Source of the DNA: Bordetella pertussis 18323
GTDB lineage: Bacteria; Pseudomonadota; Gammaproteobacteria; Burkholderiales; Burkholderiaceae_B
DNA: 64,000 bases
Assembly (NCBI RefSeq): GCF_000306945.1
Contig: NC_018518.1
Location: 1,736,001-1,800,000, forward strand
Reading direction: 5' to 3'
The notes below the pieces were generated by a model. That model had not been told where the DNA came from and made no database searches. It was given only the letters and a program-made list of their open reading frames with translations. A program made the position numbers and the translations under genes. Shown here piece by piece: positions 33,941-43,733 of the stretch (positions within the stretch are counted from its first letter, which is position 1; every line of letters begins with the position of its first letter).

Positions 33941-36802
33941 TCAGGCCCGCGTGCGCGGCTCGCCGGCGCCGAACAGGTTGCTCACGCAGCGGCCGCAGAT
34001 CTCGGGATGGTCGGCGTCCTGGCCGACGTCCGGGCGCCAGTGCCAGCAGCGCTCGCACTTTTTGTGCCCCGACGCGGCGATCTCGATGCGCAAGTCGTCG
34101 GCGTCGGCATGCACGGTGGCGCGCGAGACGATCAGCACGAAACGCAGGTCATCGCCCAGGCTGGCCAGGATGTCGTGGTCGGCCGCGTTGGCGTACAGGT
34201 CCACTTCGGCCTGCAGCGACGAGCCGATGGCGCCGGCCGAACGCACCTCTTCCAGCTTGCGCTGCACCTCCGCGCGGATGGCGCGCAGGCGCGTCCACTT
34301 GGCGGTCAGGGCCTCGCCGTCGGCAAATGGCGGCAACGCGTGATAGACCTCGGTGAAGATGGTGACGCGCGGGGCGTCGGCCTGCTTGGCCAGCGCCGAG
34401 CCGGCCAGGATCTTCCAGGCTTCCTCGGCGGTGAACGAGAGGATGGGCGCCATCAGCTTGAGCAGCGTCTGGGTGATGTCGAGCAACGCGGTCTGCGCCG
34501 AACGGCGCGCGGCGCTGCCGGCAGCCGTCGTGTACAGGCGGTCTTTCAGGATGTCCAGGTAGAACGCGCCGAGGTCTTCCGAGCAGAACGTCTGCAGGCG
34601 GGAGACGGCGGGATGGAAATCGTAGCGTTCGTAGTGGCCCTGGACTTCGGCCTGCATCTGCGCGGTCATCGCCAGCGCGTAGCGGTCGATTTCGAACAGC
34701 TCGCCATACGGCACGGCCTGGCCGACCGCGTCGAAGTCGGCCACGTTGGCCAGCAGGAAGCGCAGCGTGTTGCGGATGCGGCGATAGCTTTCGACCACGC
34801 GCTTGAGGATCTCGTCGGAGATCGACAGCTCGCCCGAGTAGTCGGTGGAGGCGACCCACAGGCGCAGGATCTCGGCGCCGAGCGAATCGGACACTTTCTG
34901 CGGCGCGATGACGTTGCCGACCGACTTGCTCATCTTGCGGCCCTGGCCGTCGACCACGAAGCCGTGCGTGAGCAGGCCCTTGTAGGGGGGATGGCCGTAC
35001 AGCATGCAACCGGTCAGCAGCGACGAGTGGAACCAGCCGCGGTGCTGGTCCGAGCCTTCGAGGTAGAGGTCGGCGGGCCAGGCCAGTTCGGCGCCGTGCG
35101 AGCCGCCCAGCACGCCGTCCTTGCCGCCCAGCACCGTGGCATGGGTCGAGCCCGAGTCGAACCACACGTCCAGCGTGTCGCGGTTCTTTTCGTACAGCTC
35201 GGCTTCGTCGCCCAGCAGTTCGCGCGGATCGAGCGATTGCCAGGCCTCGATGCCGCCTTTCTCGACGCGCTGCGCGATTTGCTCCAGCAGCTCGACGGTG
35301 CGCGGGTGCAGCTCGCCGGTTTCCTTGTGCACGAAAAAGGCCATCGGCACGCCCCATTGGCGCTGCCGCGACAGCGTCCAGTCGGGGCGGTTGGCGATCA
35401 TCGCATGCAGGCGCGCGCGGCCCCAGGCGGGGTAGAAGGCGGTGGCGTCGATGCCGGCCAGGGCGCTTTCGCGCAGGCTCGGGCCGCCGTCGCGCGGCTT
35501 GACGTCCATGCCGGCAAACCATTGGCTGGTGGCGCGGTAGATGACCGGCGTCTTGTGGCGCCAGCAATGCATGTAGCTGTGCGACAGTTTCTGGACCAGC
35601 ATCAGCGAGTCGGCCAGCTTGAGCGCTTCGACGATCCTGGGATTGGCGTCCCAGATCGACAGGCCGCCGAACAGCGGCAGGCTGTCGACGAACTTGCCGT
35701 CGCCCATGACCGGGCCGAGGATGTCGCTGTCCACCAGGCCGTGTGCCTTGCACGACACGAAGTCTTCGATACCGTAGGCGGGCGCCGAGTGCACGACGCC
35801 GGTGCCGGTGTCCAGGGTGACGTAGTCGCCCAGGTAGATGGGCGAGGTGCGGTCGTACCCTTGGGCGGCGGCGGCCAGCGGATGGCGAAAGCGCAGGCCT
35901 TCGAGGGCCTCGCCCTTGGCGGTGGCGATGATCTCGCCTTCCAGCCCCCACGCCTTCAGGCTGGGTTCGACGCGTTCCTGCGCCAGCAGCAGCAGCGGAC
36001 CGTGCACCGGCGCGGGCGTGACGCGCACCAACGCGTAGTCGATCTCGGGGTGCACGTTGAGCGCCTGGTTCGACGGAATGGTCCAGGGAGTGGTGGTCCA
36101 GATGACAATGGCGCCGGCGTCGACCTCGTCCAGGCCGAAGGCGCGCGCCAGCGCGCCGCGGTCGGTGAACGGAAAGGCCACATCGATGGCCGGATCGACC
36201 CGGTCGGCGTACTCGACCTCGGCCTCGGCCAACGCCGAGCCACAGTCGAAACACCAGTTGACCGGTTTCAGGCCGCGGAACACATAGCCTTTTTCCAGAA
36301 TGCGGCCGAGCACGCGGATCTCGTCGGCCTCATTGCTGAAGTTCATCGTCAGGTAAGGGTTGTGCCAGTCGCCCAGCACGCCCAGGCGCTTGAAGTCCTT
36401 GCGCTGGCGATCGATCTGTTCGAGGGCGTAGGCGCGCGCCTTGGACTGGACCTCGGTGACTGGCAGGTGCTTGCCGTATTTCTTTTCGATCTGGATCTCG
36501 ATCGGCATGCCGTGGCAGTCCCAGCCCGGCACGTAGTGCGCGTCATAGCCCGCCATGTTGCGGCTCTTGACGATGATGTCCTTGAGGATCTTGTTGACGG
36601 CGTGGCCGATGTGGATGTCGCCGTTGGCATAGGGCGGGCCGTCATGCAGCACGAAGCGCGGACGGCCGCGGCTGGCGGCGCGGATGGCCTGGTAGACCTG
36701 GGTTTCTTCCCATTCGGCAACCCAGCCAGGCTCGCGCTTGGCCAGGTCGCCCCGCATCGGGAAGGGAGTGTCGGGCAGATTGAGGGATTTTTTATAGTCC
36801 AT
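33941..36802 (-). CDS. ileS: Isoleucyl-tRNA synthetase
   Basis: The class I synthetase has about 953 residues: signature HIGH at 64-67 ([13 protein letters not shown]), the CP1 editing domain, KMSKS ([10 protein letters not shown]), the anticodon-binding domain, and a C-terminal zinc finger ([12 protein letters not shown]...CGRCVSNL). I chose ATG at 36802 ([20 protein letters not shown]), the conserved bacterial start; TTG at 36811 is the only upstream alternative. The start overlaps the end of ribF by 11 bases, so the two are translationally coupled. Confidence 0.97.
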   Translation of the reverse strand: MDYKKSLNLPDTPFPMRGDLAKREPGWVAEWEETQVYQAIRAASRGRPRFVLHDGPPYANGDIHIGHAVNKILKDIIVKSRNMAGYDAHYVPGWDCHGMPIEIQIEKKYGKHLPVTEVQSKARAYALEQIDRQRKDFKRLGVLGDWHNPYLTMNFSNEADEIRVLGRILEKGYVFRGLKPVNWCFDCGSALAEAEVEYADRVDPAIDVAFPFTDRGALARAFGLDEVDAGAIVIWTTTPWTIPSNQALNVHPEIDYALVRVTPAPVHGPLLLLAQERVEPSLKAWGLEGEIIATAKGEALEGLRFRHPLAAAAQGYDRTSPIYLGDYVTLDTGTGVVHSAPAYGIEDFVSCKAHGLVDSDILGPVMGDGKFVDSLPLFGGLSIWDANPRIVEALKLADSLMLVQKLSHSYMHCWRHKTPVIYRATSQWFAGMDVKPRDGGPSLRESALAGIDATAFYPAWGRARLHAMIANRPDWTLSRQRQWGVPMAFFVHKETGELHPRTVELLEQIAQRVEKGGIEAWQSLDPRELLGDEAELYEKNRDTLDVWFDSGSTHATVLGGKDGVLGGSHGAELAWPADLYLEGSDQHRGWFHSSLLTGCMLYGHPPYKGLLTHGFVVDGQGRKMSKSVGNVIAPQKVSDSLGAEILRLWVASTDYSGELSISDEILKRVVESYRRIRNTLRFLLANVADFDAVGQAVPYGELFEIDRYALAMTAQMQAEVQGHYERYDFHPAVSRLQTFCSEDLGAFYLDILKDRLYTTAAGSAARRSAQTALLDITQTLLKLMAPILSFTAEEAWKILAGSALAKQADAPRVTIFTEVYHALPPFADGEALTAKWTRLRAIRAEVQRKLEEVRSAGAIGSSLQAEVDLYANAADHDILASLGDDLRFVLIVSRATVHADADDLRIEIAASGHKKCERCWHWRPDVGQDADHPEICGRCVSNLFGAGEPRTRA

Positions 36803-37757
36803 GAACGGCAAAATAGGCGCGCGCGTTTTGCGCGTCTTGAGCGATGGCGGCAGTCAGGGAGGGGAGATCGGCGAATTTTTCTTCGTCCCGCAGCTTGTGC
36901 AGGAACTCGACTCGCACGAGTTTACCGTATGCGTCGAGGCTCTCGTCGAGCAGGTGGGCTTCGAGCAGCACCCGGCCGCGGTCTTCGACCGTCGGACGCA
37001 CGCCCAGGCTGGCCACCGCCGGCAAGGGCCGGTCCTGCAGGCCGAGCACGCGCACCACGTAAATGCCCGAGCGGGTGGCGCAGCGCGGCGCCACCCGCAG
37101 GTTCATGGTCGGGAAGCCCAGTTCGCGGCCCAGTTTCTGGCCATGGATGACATGGCCGCTGATATGGAACGGCTGGCCCAGCAGTTGCGCGGCGCGGTCC
37201 AGGTCGCCCACCGCCAGGGCGGTGCGCACCTCGGAGCTGGAAATGCGGTGGCCCTGGCGGTCGGTGATGTCGGCCAGGGTACAGACTTCGAAACCGTGCG
37301 TCAGGCCCGCTTCGCGCAGCAGGTCGATGTCGCCGCTGCGCTTGTGGCCATAGCGGAAATCCTCGCCGACCAGCAGCCAGCGGGTCTGCAGGCCGGCCAC
37401 CAGCAGGTCTTCGATGAAGGCGTTGGCCGACATTTCGGCCAGCCGGGCGTCGAAGCGCTCGACCACGACCTGTTCGATGCCGGCGGCCGCCAGCGCCTGC
37501 AGCTTGTCGCGCAGCCCGGAAATGCGGGTGGGCGCCAGTTCGGGGCGGCGGTTCAGGGTGGCGAAGTACTCGCGCGGGTGCGGCTCGAAGGTCATGACGG
37601 CGGGCACCAGGCCGCGCGCGCGGGCCTCCTGGCGCACGCGCGCCAGGATGGCCTGATGGCCGAGATGGACGCCGTCGAAATTGCCGATCGTCAGGGCGCA
37701 CGGCGTGCGTTGCGAGGGCGGGGGCGGGTAGCGGTAGATGCGCAGCGATGGTTTCAC
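36792..37757 (-). CDS. ribF: Bifunctional riboflavin kinase/FAD synthetase
   Basis: The 321-residue enzyme has an N-terminal FMN adenylyltransferase domain ([15 protein letters not shown], with H31-L-G-H34, and [14 protein letters not shown]) and a C-terminal flavokinase domain ([11 protein letters not shown], with the PTMN-type kinase motif). It makes FMN and FAD. It heads the ribF-ileS-lspA-coaBC run and is divergent from purN across 59 bases. Confidence 0.96.
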   Translation of the reverse strand: MKPSLRIYRYPPPPSQRTPCALTIGNFDGVHLGHQAILARVRQEARARGLVPAVMTFEPHPREYFATLNRRPELAPTRISGLRDKLQALAAAGIEQVVVERFDARLAEMSANAFIEDLLVAGLQTRWLLVGEDFRYGHKRSGDIDLLREAGLTHGFEVCTLADITDRQGHRISSSEVRTALAVGDLDRAAQLLGQPFHISGHVIHGQKLGRELGFPTMNLRVAPRCATRSGIYVVRVLGLQDRPLPAVASLGVRPTVEDRGRVLLEAHLLDESLDAYGKLVRVEFLHKLRDEEKFADLPSLTAAIAQDAQNARAYFAVHGL

Positions 37758-37816
37758 GACCGAGAGTTTACAATTTTGGGTTGACCCGCTTTTGGAAAGT
37801 TTTCATCTTGCCGCAA

Positions 37817-38494
37817 ATGTCCAATCCCAAGCGCCGCCTCGTCATCCTGATTTCCGGGCGCGGCAGCAACATGCAGGCCCTGGTGCAGGCGTGCCGCGGG
37901 CAGTCCTGGCCGGCCGAAGTGGCCGCCGTGATCGCCAGCCGCCCGGACGCCGCCGGCCTGGATTGGGCGCGCCAGCAAGGCATCGCCACCGCGGCCCTCT
38001 ACCACAAGGACTACCCCAGCCGCGAGGCGTTCGACGCCGCGCTGGCCCAGGAGATCGACCGCCACGCGCCCGATTACGTGCTGCTGGCCGGATTCATGCG
38101 GGTGCTCACGCCGGGCTTCGTCAATCACTACGCGGGCCGGCTGGTCAATATCCATCCTTCGCTGCTGCCGGCGTTTCCCGGCCTGCATACGCATACGCAT
38201 ACGCATACGCATACGCATGCGCAGGCCCTGGCCACCGGCGTGCGCGCGCATGGTTGCACGGTGCATTTCGTGACGCCCGTGCTCGACCACGGCCCCATCA
38301 TCGCGCAGGGCTGCGTGCCGGTGCTGGCGGGCGATACGCCCGAGGCGCTGGCCGGGCGCGTGCTCGAGGTCGAACACCAGGTCTATCCGGCGGCGGCGCG
38401 CTGGCTGGCCGAAGGAAGGGTCAGCCTGACCGCCGACCAGCGCGCCGACCGGCCTCGCACCCCGATTGCGGTCATTCGTATCGACCAGGTCTAG
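37817..38494 (+). CDS. purN: Phosphoribosylglycinamide formyltransferase with His-Thr repeat insertion
   Basis: The 225-residue enzyme of purine synthesis transfers formyl from 10-formyl-THF to GAR. Motifs: VILISGRGSNMQALV, GFMRVLTP, catalytic N111-I-H113-P-S-L-L-P and LDHGPII. After PGLHT the normal sequence is H-x-Q-A-L; here five CATACG units give five His-Thr pairs before HAQAL (residues 124-135). The insertion lies in the loop that follows the catalytic Asn/His. The stop TAG (38492-38494) is within the IS481 site TCTAGC. The start at 37817 lacks a strong ribosome site. Confidence 0.93.
   Translation: MSNPKRRLVILISGRGSNMQALVQACRGQSWPAEVAAVIASRPDAAGLDWARQQGIATAALYHKDYPSREAFDAALAQEIDRHAPDYVLLAGFMRVLTPGFVNHYAGRLVNIHPSLLPAFPGLHTHTHTHTHTHAQALATGVRAHGCTVHFVTPVLDHGPIIAQGCVPVLAGDTPEALAGRVLEVEHQVYPAAARWLAEGRVSLTADQRADRPRTPIAVIRIDQV
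38186..38221 (+). repeat. CATACG hexanucleotide repeat inside purN
   Basis: Five perfect tandem CATACG units (38186-38215) are followed by a degenerate CATGCG. The unit is a multiple of three, so copy-number change alters protein length but not frame. Such 6-base tracts expand and contract by slippage. B. pertussis MLVA schemes include a 6-bp locus; whether this is that locus was not checked. Confidence 0.95.
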
Positions 38495-38495
38495 C

Positions 38496-39538
38496 TGTGA
38501 AGATTCAATAGGTTGTATGCATGGTTCATCCGAACCGGATTTGAGAAACTGGAAATCGCCGATCCCCCAGTTCACTCAAGGAGCCCGGCCGGATGAACAC
38601 CCATAAGCATGCCCGATTGACCTTCCTACGTCGACTCGAAATGGTCCAGCAATTGATCGCCCATCAAGTTTGTGTGCCTGAAGCGGCCCGCGCCTATGGG
38701 GTCACCGCGCCGACTGTGCGCAAATGGCTGGGCCGCTTCCTGGCTCAGGGCCAGGCGGGCTTGGCCGATGCGTCCTCGCGCCCGACGGTCTCGCCCCGAG
38801 CGATTGCGCCGGCCAAGGCGCTGGCTATCGTGGAGCTGCGCCGCAAGCGGCTGACCCAAGCGCGCATCGCCCAGGCGCTGGGCGTGTCAGCCAGCACCGT
38901 CAGCCGCGTCCTGGCCCGCGCCGGTCTGTCGCACCTGGCCGACCTGGAGCCGGCCGAGCCGGTGGTGCGCTACGAGCATCAGGCCCCCGGCGATCTGCTG
39001 CACATCGACATCAAGAAGCTGGGACGTATCCAGCGCCCTGGCCACCGGGTCACGGGCAACCGACGCGATACCGTTGAGGGGGCCGGCTGGGACTTCGTCT
39101 TCGTGGCCATCGATGACCACGCCCGCGTGGCCTTCACCGACATCCACCCCGACGAGCGCTTCCCCAGCGCCGTCCAGTTCCTCAAGGACGCAGTGGCCTA
39201 CTACCAGCGCCTGGGCGTGACCATCCAGCGCTTGCTCACCGACAATGGCTCGGCCTTTCGCAGCCGCGCCTTCGCCGCGCTGTGCCATGAGCTGGGCATC
39301 AAGCACCGCTTTACCCGACCTTACCGCCCACAGACCAATGGCAAGGCCGAACGCTTCATCCAGTCGGCCTTGCGTGAGTGGGCTTACGCTCACACCTACC
39401 AGAACTCCCAACACCGAGCCGATGCCATGAAATCCTGGCTACACCACTACAACTGGCATCGACCCCACCAAGGCATCGGGCGCGCTGTACCCATCTCCAG
39501 ACTCAACCTGGACGAATACAACCTATTGACAGTTCACA
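38496..39538 (+). mobile_element. IS481, copy 5
   Basis: A full-length 1043-bp copy with the GAT-C5 leader allele. Flanks are TCTAGC (38490-38495, the purN stop) and GCTAGT (39539-39544, the stop of the opposing gene). They do not match. Each joint falls on a stop codon. Confidence 0.95.
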
Positions 39539-39543
39539 GCTAG
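38593..39543 (+). CDS. IS481 transposase (copy 5)
   Basis: A 316-residue transposase, last residue Ser. The stop TAG at 39541-39543 comes from the flank GCTAGT. That same palindrome provides, on the minus strand, the stop of the next gene. Confidence 0.95.
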   Translation: MNTHKHARLTFLRRLEMVQQLIAHQVCVPEAARAYGVTAPTVRKWLGRFLAQGQAGLADASSRPTVSPRAIAPAKALAIVELRRKRLTQARIAQALGVSASTVSRVLARAGLSHLADLEPAEPVVRYEHQAPGDLLHIDIKKLGRIQRPGHRVTGNRRDTVEGAGWDFVFVAIDDHARVAFTDIHPDERFPSAVQFLKDAVAYYQRLGVTIQRLLTDNGSAFRSRAFAALCHELGIKHRFTRPYRPQTNGKAERFIQSALREWAYAHTYQNSQHRADAMKSWLHHYNWHRPHQGIGRAVPISRLNLDEYNLLTVHS

Positions 39544-39914
39544 TTGCGCGGCACCACCACGATGGCGGCGCTGTCGCGCCGGGACGCGGGCTGGCGGGGT
39601 TGATGGGTGACCTCCCAGACCACCGTGTCCTGGCCCGGTTGCGTGCCCCGGTACACGATCTGCGTCACGGGCACCGCCGTGTGCGCGCAGCGCCCGCCCG
39701 GGCCGCTGTTGCCCTGGGACTGCACGACGGTGGCAGTGCCCAGGCGCGGCGGTTGCACGATGCGCACCAGCGGCGGGCGCAGCGACGCGCAATCGGCGCC
39801 GCGGATCTGGTAATACGATGCCAGCGTCACGTTGTCGCCCACCTGCACGGTGGGGCCGGCGGCCCAGGCGGCGGGCACGGCGAGGGCGAGAAGGGCGGGT
39901 AATAGGCGTAACAT
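39540..39914 (-). CDS. Small secreted protein of unknown function
   Basis: The 124-residue protein has a clear signal peptide (1-18, MLRLLPALLALAVPAAWA). The mature part is beta-rich with two cysteines (DCASLRP and GGRCAHTAV) that could form a disulfide. I do not recognise a family; the pattern VVWEVTH...IVVVP suggests a small Ig-like or beta-sandwich domain. It ends at TAG (39542-39540) in the IS481 flanking site, so the original C-terminus cannot be confirmed. Confidence 0.6.
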   Translation of the reverse strand: MLRLLPALLALAVPAAWAAGPTVQVGDNVTLASYYQIRGADCASLRPPLVRIVQPPRLGTATVVQSQGNSGPGGRCAHTAVPVTQIVYRGTQPGQDTVVWEVTHQPRQPASRRDSAAIVVVPRN

Positions 39915-40175
39915 CGAGAATGGCCGGTGCGGATCAGGGTGTCAGCATACAGGTAGCCGGTTCTTTGTAGCAAAATGTATTATTGCTATGGTGCTGGCGG
40001 CCCTGCACCCTCATCTACAGGGTGGGCCAGTGGGCGGCAGGGGCTGCGCGCAACCCGACCAGATGCAGCTTAGTGCTTGATTTCCCTCAAAAACTATTTT
40101 GAAACCACGCTGTCATAAGGGCATCAGGTAGACTAAACTTTCAGCCACTTTACAAGTGAGGCTCCAAAAAGCTTT

Positions 40176-41384
40176 ATGGATTCCATCCTTTCTTTCATTT
40201 CCGGCGGTCTGACCCAAGCCACTTGGTGGCAGATCGTGCTGTTCACCCTGGTCGTGACGCACATCACCATTGTGTCGGTCACGGTGTTCCTGCACCGCAG
40301 CCAGGCGCACCGCGGCCTGGACCTGCATCCGGCAGTGATGCATTTCTTCCGCTTCTGGCTCTGGATGACCACCGGCATGGTCACCAAGGAGTGGGTCGCC
40401 ATCCACCGCAAGCACCATGCCAAGTGCGAGAAGGAAGGCGATCCCCATTCGCCGATGCTGTTCGGCATCTGGAAGGTGCTGTTCCGCGGCGCCGAGCTGT
40501 ATCGCGAGGAGTCCGCCAACAAGGAAACCATGGCCAAGTTCGGCCACGGCACGCCCGATGACTGGCTCGAACGCAACATCTATTCCAAGCACAGCCTGGC
40601 CGGCGTGCTCACCATGCTGGCCATCGACCTGGCCCTGTTCGGGGCCGTCGGCCTGACGGTCTGGGCGGTGCAGATGGCCTGGATCCCGTTCTGGGCGGCC
40701 GGCGTGGTCAATGGCATCGGTCATTACTGGGGCTACCGCAACTACAACAGCCCGGACACCAGCACCAACGTGTTCCCGTGGGGCATCATCATCGGCGGCG
40801 AAGAGCTGCACAACAACCACCACGCGCACGGCACCTCGGCCAAGTTCTCGGCCAAGTGGTACGAGCTGGACATCGGCTGGGGCTATATCAGCATCCTGAA
40901 GTTCTTCGGCCTGGCCAAGGTCAAGAAGGTTGCGCCCAAGCTGAAGCTGGAATCGGGCAGCAAGGGCATCGACCTGAGCACGCTGCAAGGCGTGATCACG
41001 CACCGCTACGAAGTCATGGCCCGCTACGGCGACCTGGTCAAGCGCGCCGCGCGTGAAGAGCTGAGCAAGCTGAAGTCCTCGCGTCAGCAGGACGCCGCCA
41101 ATTGCCGCTGGACCACGCTGCGCCGCGTGCGCCGCTGGCTGCACCGCAACGAGGAAGTCCTGCAGCCCGAGCAGCGCGCCGAAGTCGACCAGGCCATCGC
41201 CCAGAACCAGTCGCTGTCGACGCTGGTGCAGATGCGCCGCGAACTCGGCCGTCTCTGGGAAAGCTCCAGCGCCAGCAGCGAGCAGCTGTTGCATGACCTG
41301 CAGGCCTGGTGCCAGCGCGCCCAGCAAAGCGGCATCGCCGGGCTCGAGCAATTTGCTCTGCATCTGCGCCGCTACGCGGCATGA
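40176..41384 (+). CDS. Acyl-CoA (delta-9) desaturase
   Basis: The 402-residue membrane di-iron desaturase has all three histidine boxes: H40-R-S-Q-A-H45-R, H77-R-K-H80-H81 and H212-N-N-H215-H216-A-H. It has four membrane helices and a roughly 140-residue charged C-terminal extension. These enzymes introduce a cis double bond into fatty acyl-CoA, adjusting membrane fluidity with ferredoxin or reductase partners. The stop overlaps the next gene's start (ATGATG at 41381), suggesting coupling to the helicase gene. ATG at 40176 is 35 bases after an AGTTT-rich leader without a strong ribosome site. Confidence 0.9.
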   Translation: MDSILSFISGGLTQATWWQIVLFTLVVTHITIVSVTVFLHRSQAHRGLDLHPAVMHFFRFWLWMTTGMVTKEWVAIHRKHHAKCEKEGDPHSPMLFGIWKVLFRGAELYREESANKETMAKFGHGTPDDWLERNIYSKHSLAGVLTMLAIDLALFGAVGLTVWAVQMAWIPFWAAGVVNGIGHYWGYRNYNSPDTSTNVFPWGIIIGGEELHNNHHAHGTSAKFSAKWYELDIGWGYISILKFFGLAKVKKVAPKLKLESGSKGIDLSTLQGVITHRYEVMARYGDLVKRAAREELSKLKSSRQQDAANCRWTTLRRVRRWLHRNEEVLQPEQRAEVDQAIAQNQSLSTLVQMRRELGRLWESSSASSEQLLHDLQAWCQRAQQSGIAGLEQFALHLRRYAA

Positions 41385-43681
41385 TGCTGGAAAAGCTCAA
41401 TCCTGAACAACGCGCTGCAGTAACGCTCGAACCGCAACACGCCCTGGTTCTCGCCGGGGCGGGCAGCGGCAAGACCCGCGTACTGACGACCCGGATGGCC
41501 TGGCTGATTCAAACCGGCCAGGCCAGTCCATTTGCGCTGTTGGCAGTCACCTTTACCAACAAGGCGGCGCGTGAAATGCTCACGCGCATGTCGACCCTGT
41601 TGCCGATCGACACGCGTGGCCTGTGGATCGGTACCTTCCACGGCCTGTGCAACCGCATGCTGCGCGCGCACCATCGCGACGCGGGCTTGCCGCAGGCATT
41701 CCAGATTCTCGATACCACCGACCAGCTGGCCGCCATCAAGCGCCTGCTCAAGGCGGGCAATATCGACGACGAGAAGTACCCGCCGCGCGATGTGCAGCGT
41801 TTCATCAACGGCGCCAAGGAAGAGGGGCTGCGTCCCGGCGACGTCGAGGCCTACGATCCGCACCGGCGCAAGCTGATCGAGATCTACCAGCTGTACGAGG
41901 CGCAGTGCCAGCGCGAGGGCGTGGTCGATTTCGCCGAGCTGCTGCTGCGCGCGTACGAGCTGCTGTCGCGCAACGCGCCGGTGCGAGAGCATTACCAGCG
42001 GCGCTTCCGCCATATCCTGGTCGATGAGTTCCAGGACACCAACACGCTGCAGTACAAGTGGCTGCGTCTGCTGGCGGGCACCGGGGCGGCGATTTTCGCG
42101 GTCGGCGACGACGATCAGTCCATCTATGCGTTTCGCGGCGCCAACGTCGGCAACATGGCCGACTTCGAACGCGATTACGCACATGGCCGTGTCATCCGCC
42201 TGGAACAGAACTACCGCTCGTACGGCCACATCCTGGATTCGGCCAATGCCCTCATCGGGCACAACACCGGACGCCTGGGCAAGAACCTCTGGACCGAACA
42301 GGGCGAGGGCGAGCCGGTGCGCGTCATCGAGCAGCCCTCCGACGGCATGGAGGCGCAATGGCTGGTCGACGAGATCCGCGCGTTGATCAACGACGGCCGC
42401 ATGCGCAGCGAAATCGCCGTGCTCTACCGCAGCAACGCGCAATCGCGCGTGCTCGAGCATGCGCTGTTCTCGGTGGGCATCCCCTACAAGGTGTACGGTG
42501 GCCTGCGCTTCTTCGAGCGCCAGGAAATCAAGCACGCGCTGGCCTATCTGCGCCTGATCGCCAATCCGAACGACGACACCTCCTGGATGCGGGTGGTCAA
42601 CTTTCCGACCCGCGGCATCGGGGCGCGCACGCTCGAGCAGCTCAGCGACGCGGCGCGCGCGCACGACACCAGCCTGTTCGGCGCGGTGGCCCGCGTCGGC
42701 GGCAAGGGCGGCTCGAATCTGGCGCAATTCGCGCAGCTGATCGGACAGATGGCGCACGACACGCGCGAGCTGCCGCTGCCAGAACTGGTGGACCATGTCA
42801 TCGAGGCCAGCGGCCTGAAGGCCCACTACCAGACCGAACGCGAAGGCGCCGAGCGCCTGGAGAACCTCAACGAACTGATCACCGCTGCCACGGTGTTCGC
42901 GGCCGAGGAAAACTTCGAAGGCTTGCCGGCCGGCGTCGTGCCCGATCACGATGTGAGCGGCGCCCTGATGCCGGGCGTCGTCGATGCCCCGCAACCCGAT
43001 ACGCTGGGCGGCCTGACACCGTTGGCGGCTTTCCTGTCGCATGCGGCGCTGGAAGCCGGCGACAATCAGGCGCAGGTGGGCCAGGACGCGGTGCAGCTGA
43101 TGACCGTGCACGCCGCCAAGGGCCTTGAGTTCGACGCCGTGTTCATCACCGGCCTGGAGGAAGGGCTGTTCCCGCACGAGAACAGCATCATGGAGCCCGC
43201 CGGCCTCGAGGAAGAGCGGCGCCTGATGTACGTGGCGATCACCCGGGCCCGGGAAAGGCTGTATCTCAGCCTGGCGCAAAGCCGCATGCTGCACGGCCAG
43301 ACGCGTTACGCCATGCGTTCGCGTTTTCTCGAAGAAATTCCCGAGCAGCATCTGAAGTGGCTGAGCCCGCGCGCCGGCCTGCATCAGGGCGGCGGCTTCG
43401 GCGGCGCGGCGCCGGCCTGGAGCAGTCGCGGCGACGCCTTTGGCCGCAAGCCTACCGGCACTGCCGCACCTCGGCAGCCGCGTGGCATGGCCAGCGGCGT
43501 CACCGTGGGCGAGCAGCAGTTCCGGGTGGGGCAGGGCGTGCGCCACGCGCGCTTTGGCGACGGCACCATCATAGGCCTCAGCGGTTCGGGGCAGGACGCC
43601 CAGGCCCAGATCCAGTTTCGCGACGTGGGCGCCAAGACGCTGGCGCTGGGCATCGCCAAGCTGGACATCATCACGGCCTGA
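41381..43681 (+). CDS. uvrD: UvrD/Rep-type DNA helicase II
   Basis: The 766-residue SF1A helicase begins LNPEQRAAVTLEPQHALVLAGAGSGKT (motif Q and Walker A, here given as positions 6-32), followed by TFTNKAAREM, VDEFQDTN, VGDDDQSIYAFRGA, LEQNYRS, and LMTVHAAKGLEFD...GLEEGLFP. The C-terminus has a Tudor-like tail (VRHARFGDGTIIGLSGSG). UvrD works in nucleotide-excision and mismatch repair. The desaturase gene upstream overlaps it by 4 bases. Confidence 0.92.
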   Translation: MMLEKLNPEQRAAVTLEPQHALVLAGAGSGKTRVLTTRMAWLIQTGQASPFALLAVTFTNKAAREMLTRMSTLLPIDTRGLWIGTFHGLCNRMLRAHHRDAGLPQAFQILDTTDQLAAIKRLLKAGNIDDEKYPPRDVQRFINGAKEEGLRPGDVEAYDPHRRKLIEIYQLYEAQCQREGVVDFAELLLRAYELLSRNAPVREHYQRRFRHILVDEFQDTNTLQYKWLRLLAGTGAAIFAVGDDDQSIYAFRGANVGNMADFERDYAHGRVIRLEQNYRSYGHILDSANALIGHNTGRLGKNLWTEQGEGEPVRVIEQPSDGMEAQWLVDEIRALINDGRMRSEIAVLYRSNAQSRVLEHALFSVGIPYKVYGGLRFFERQEIKHALAYLRLIANPNDDTSWMRVVNFPTRGIGARTLEQLSDAARAHDTSLFGAVARVGGKGGSNLAQFAQLIGQMAHDTRELPLPELVDHVIEASGLKAHYQTEREGAERLENLNELITAATVFAAEENFEGLPAGVVPDHDVSGALMPGVVDAPQPDTLGGLTPLAAFLSHAALEAGDNQAQVGQDAVQLMTVHAAKGLEFDAVFITGLEEGLFPHENSIMEPAGLEEERRLMYVAITRARERLYLSLAQSRMLHGQTRYAMRSRFLEEIPEQHLKWLSPRAGLHQGGGFGGAAPAWSSRGDAFGRKPTGTAAPRQPRGMASGVTVGEQQFRVGQGVRHARFGDGTIIGLSGSGQDAQAQIQFRDVGAKTLALGIAKLDIITA

Positions 43682-43686
43682 GCTTC

Positions 43687-43720
43687 GCGTCTTGCGCCCG
43701 CATCGGCTGGCGCAAGACGC
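43687..43720. terminator. Inverted repeat between convergent uvrD and TonB-receptor genes
   Basis: GCGTCTTGCGCC (43687-43698) pairs perfectly with GGCGCAAGACGC (43709-43720) around a 10-base loop. It lies 5 bases after the uvrD stop and 13 before the opposite gene's stop, so it probably serves both directions. There is no T tract on the plus strand. Confidence 0.6.
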
Positions 43721-43733
43721 GGCAGGGCCATTC

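Noticed and set aside
34007..37150. A 1047-codon open frame antisense to ileS and ribF
   Set aside because: It is a shadow frame caused by high GC third positions; its translation has no domain pattern, while the opposite strand encodes complete IleS and RibF.
38186..38221. Short tandem repeats considered as a CRISPR array
   Set aside because: The unit is 6 bases without spacers and lies within purN; no CRISPR-like repeat-spacer structure or cas gene occurs in the window.
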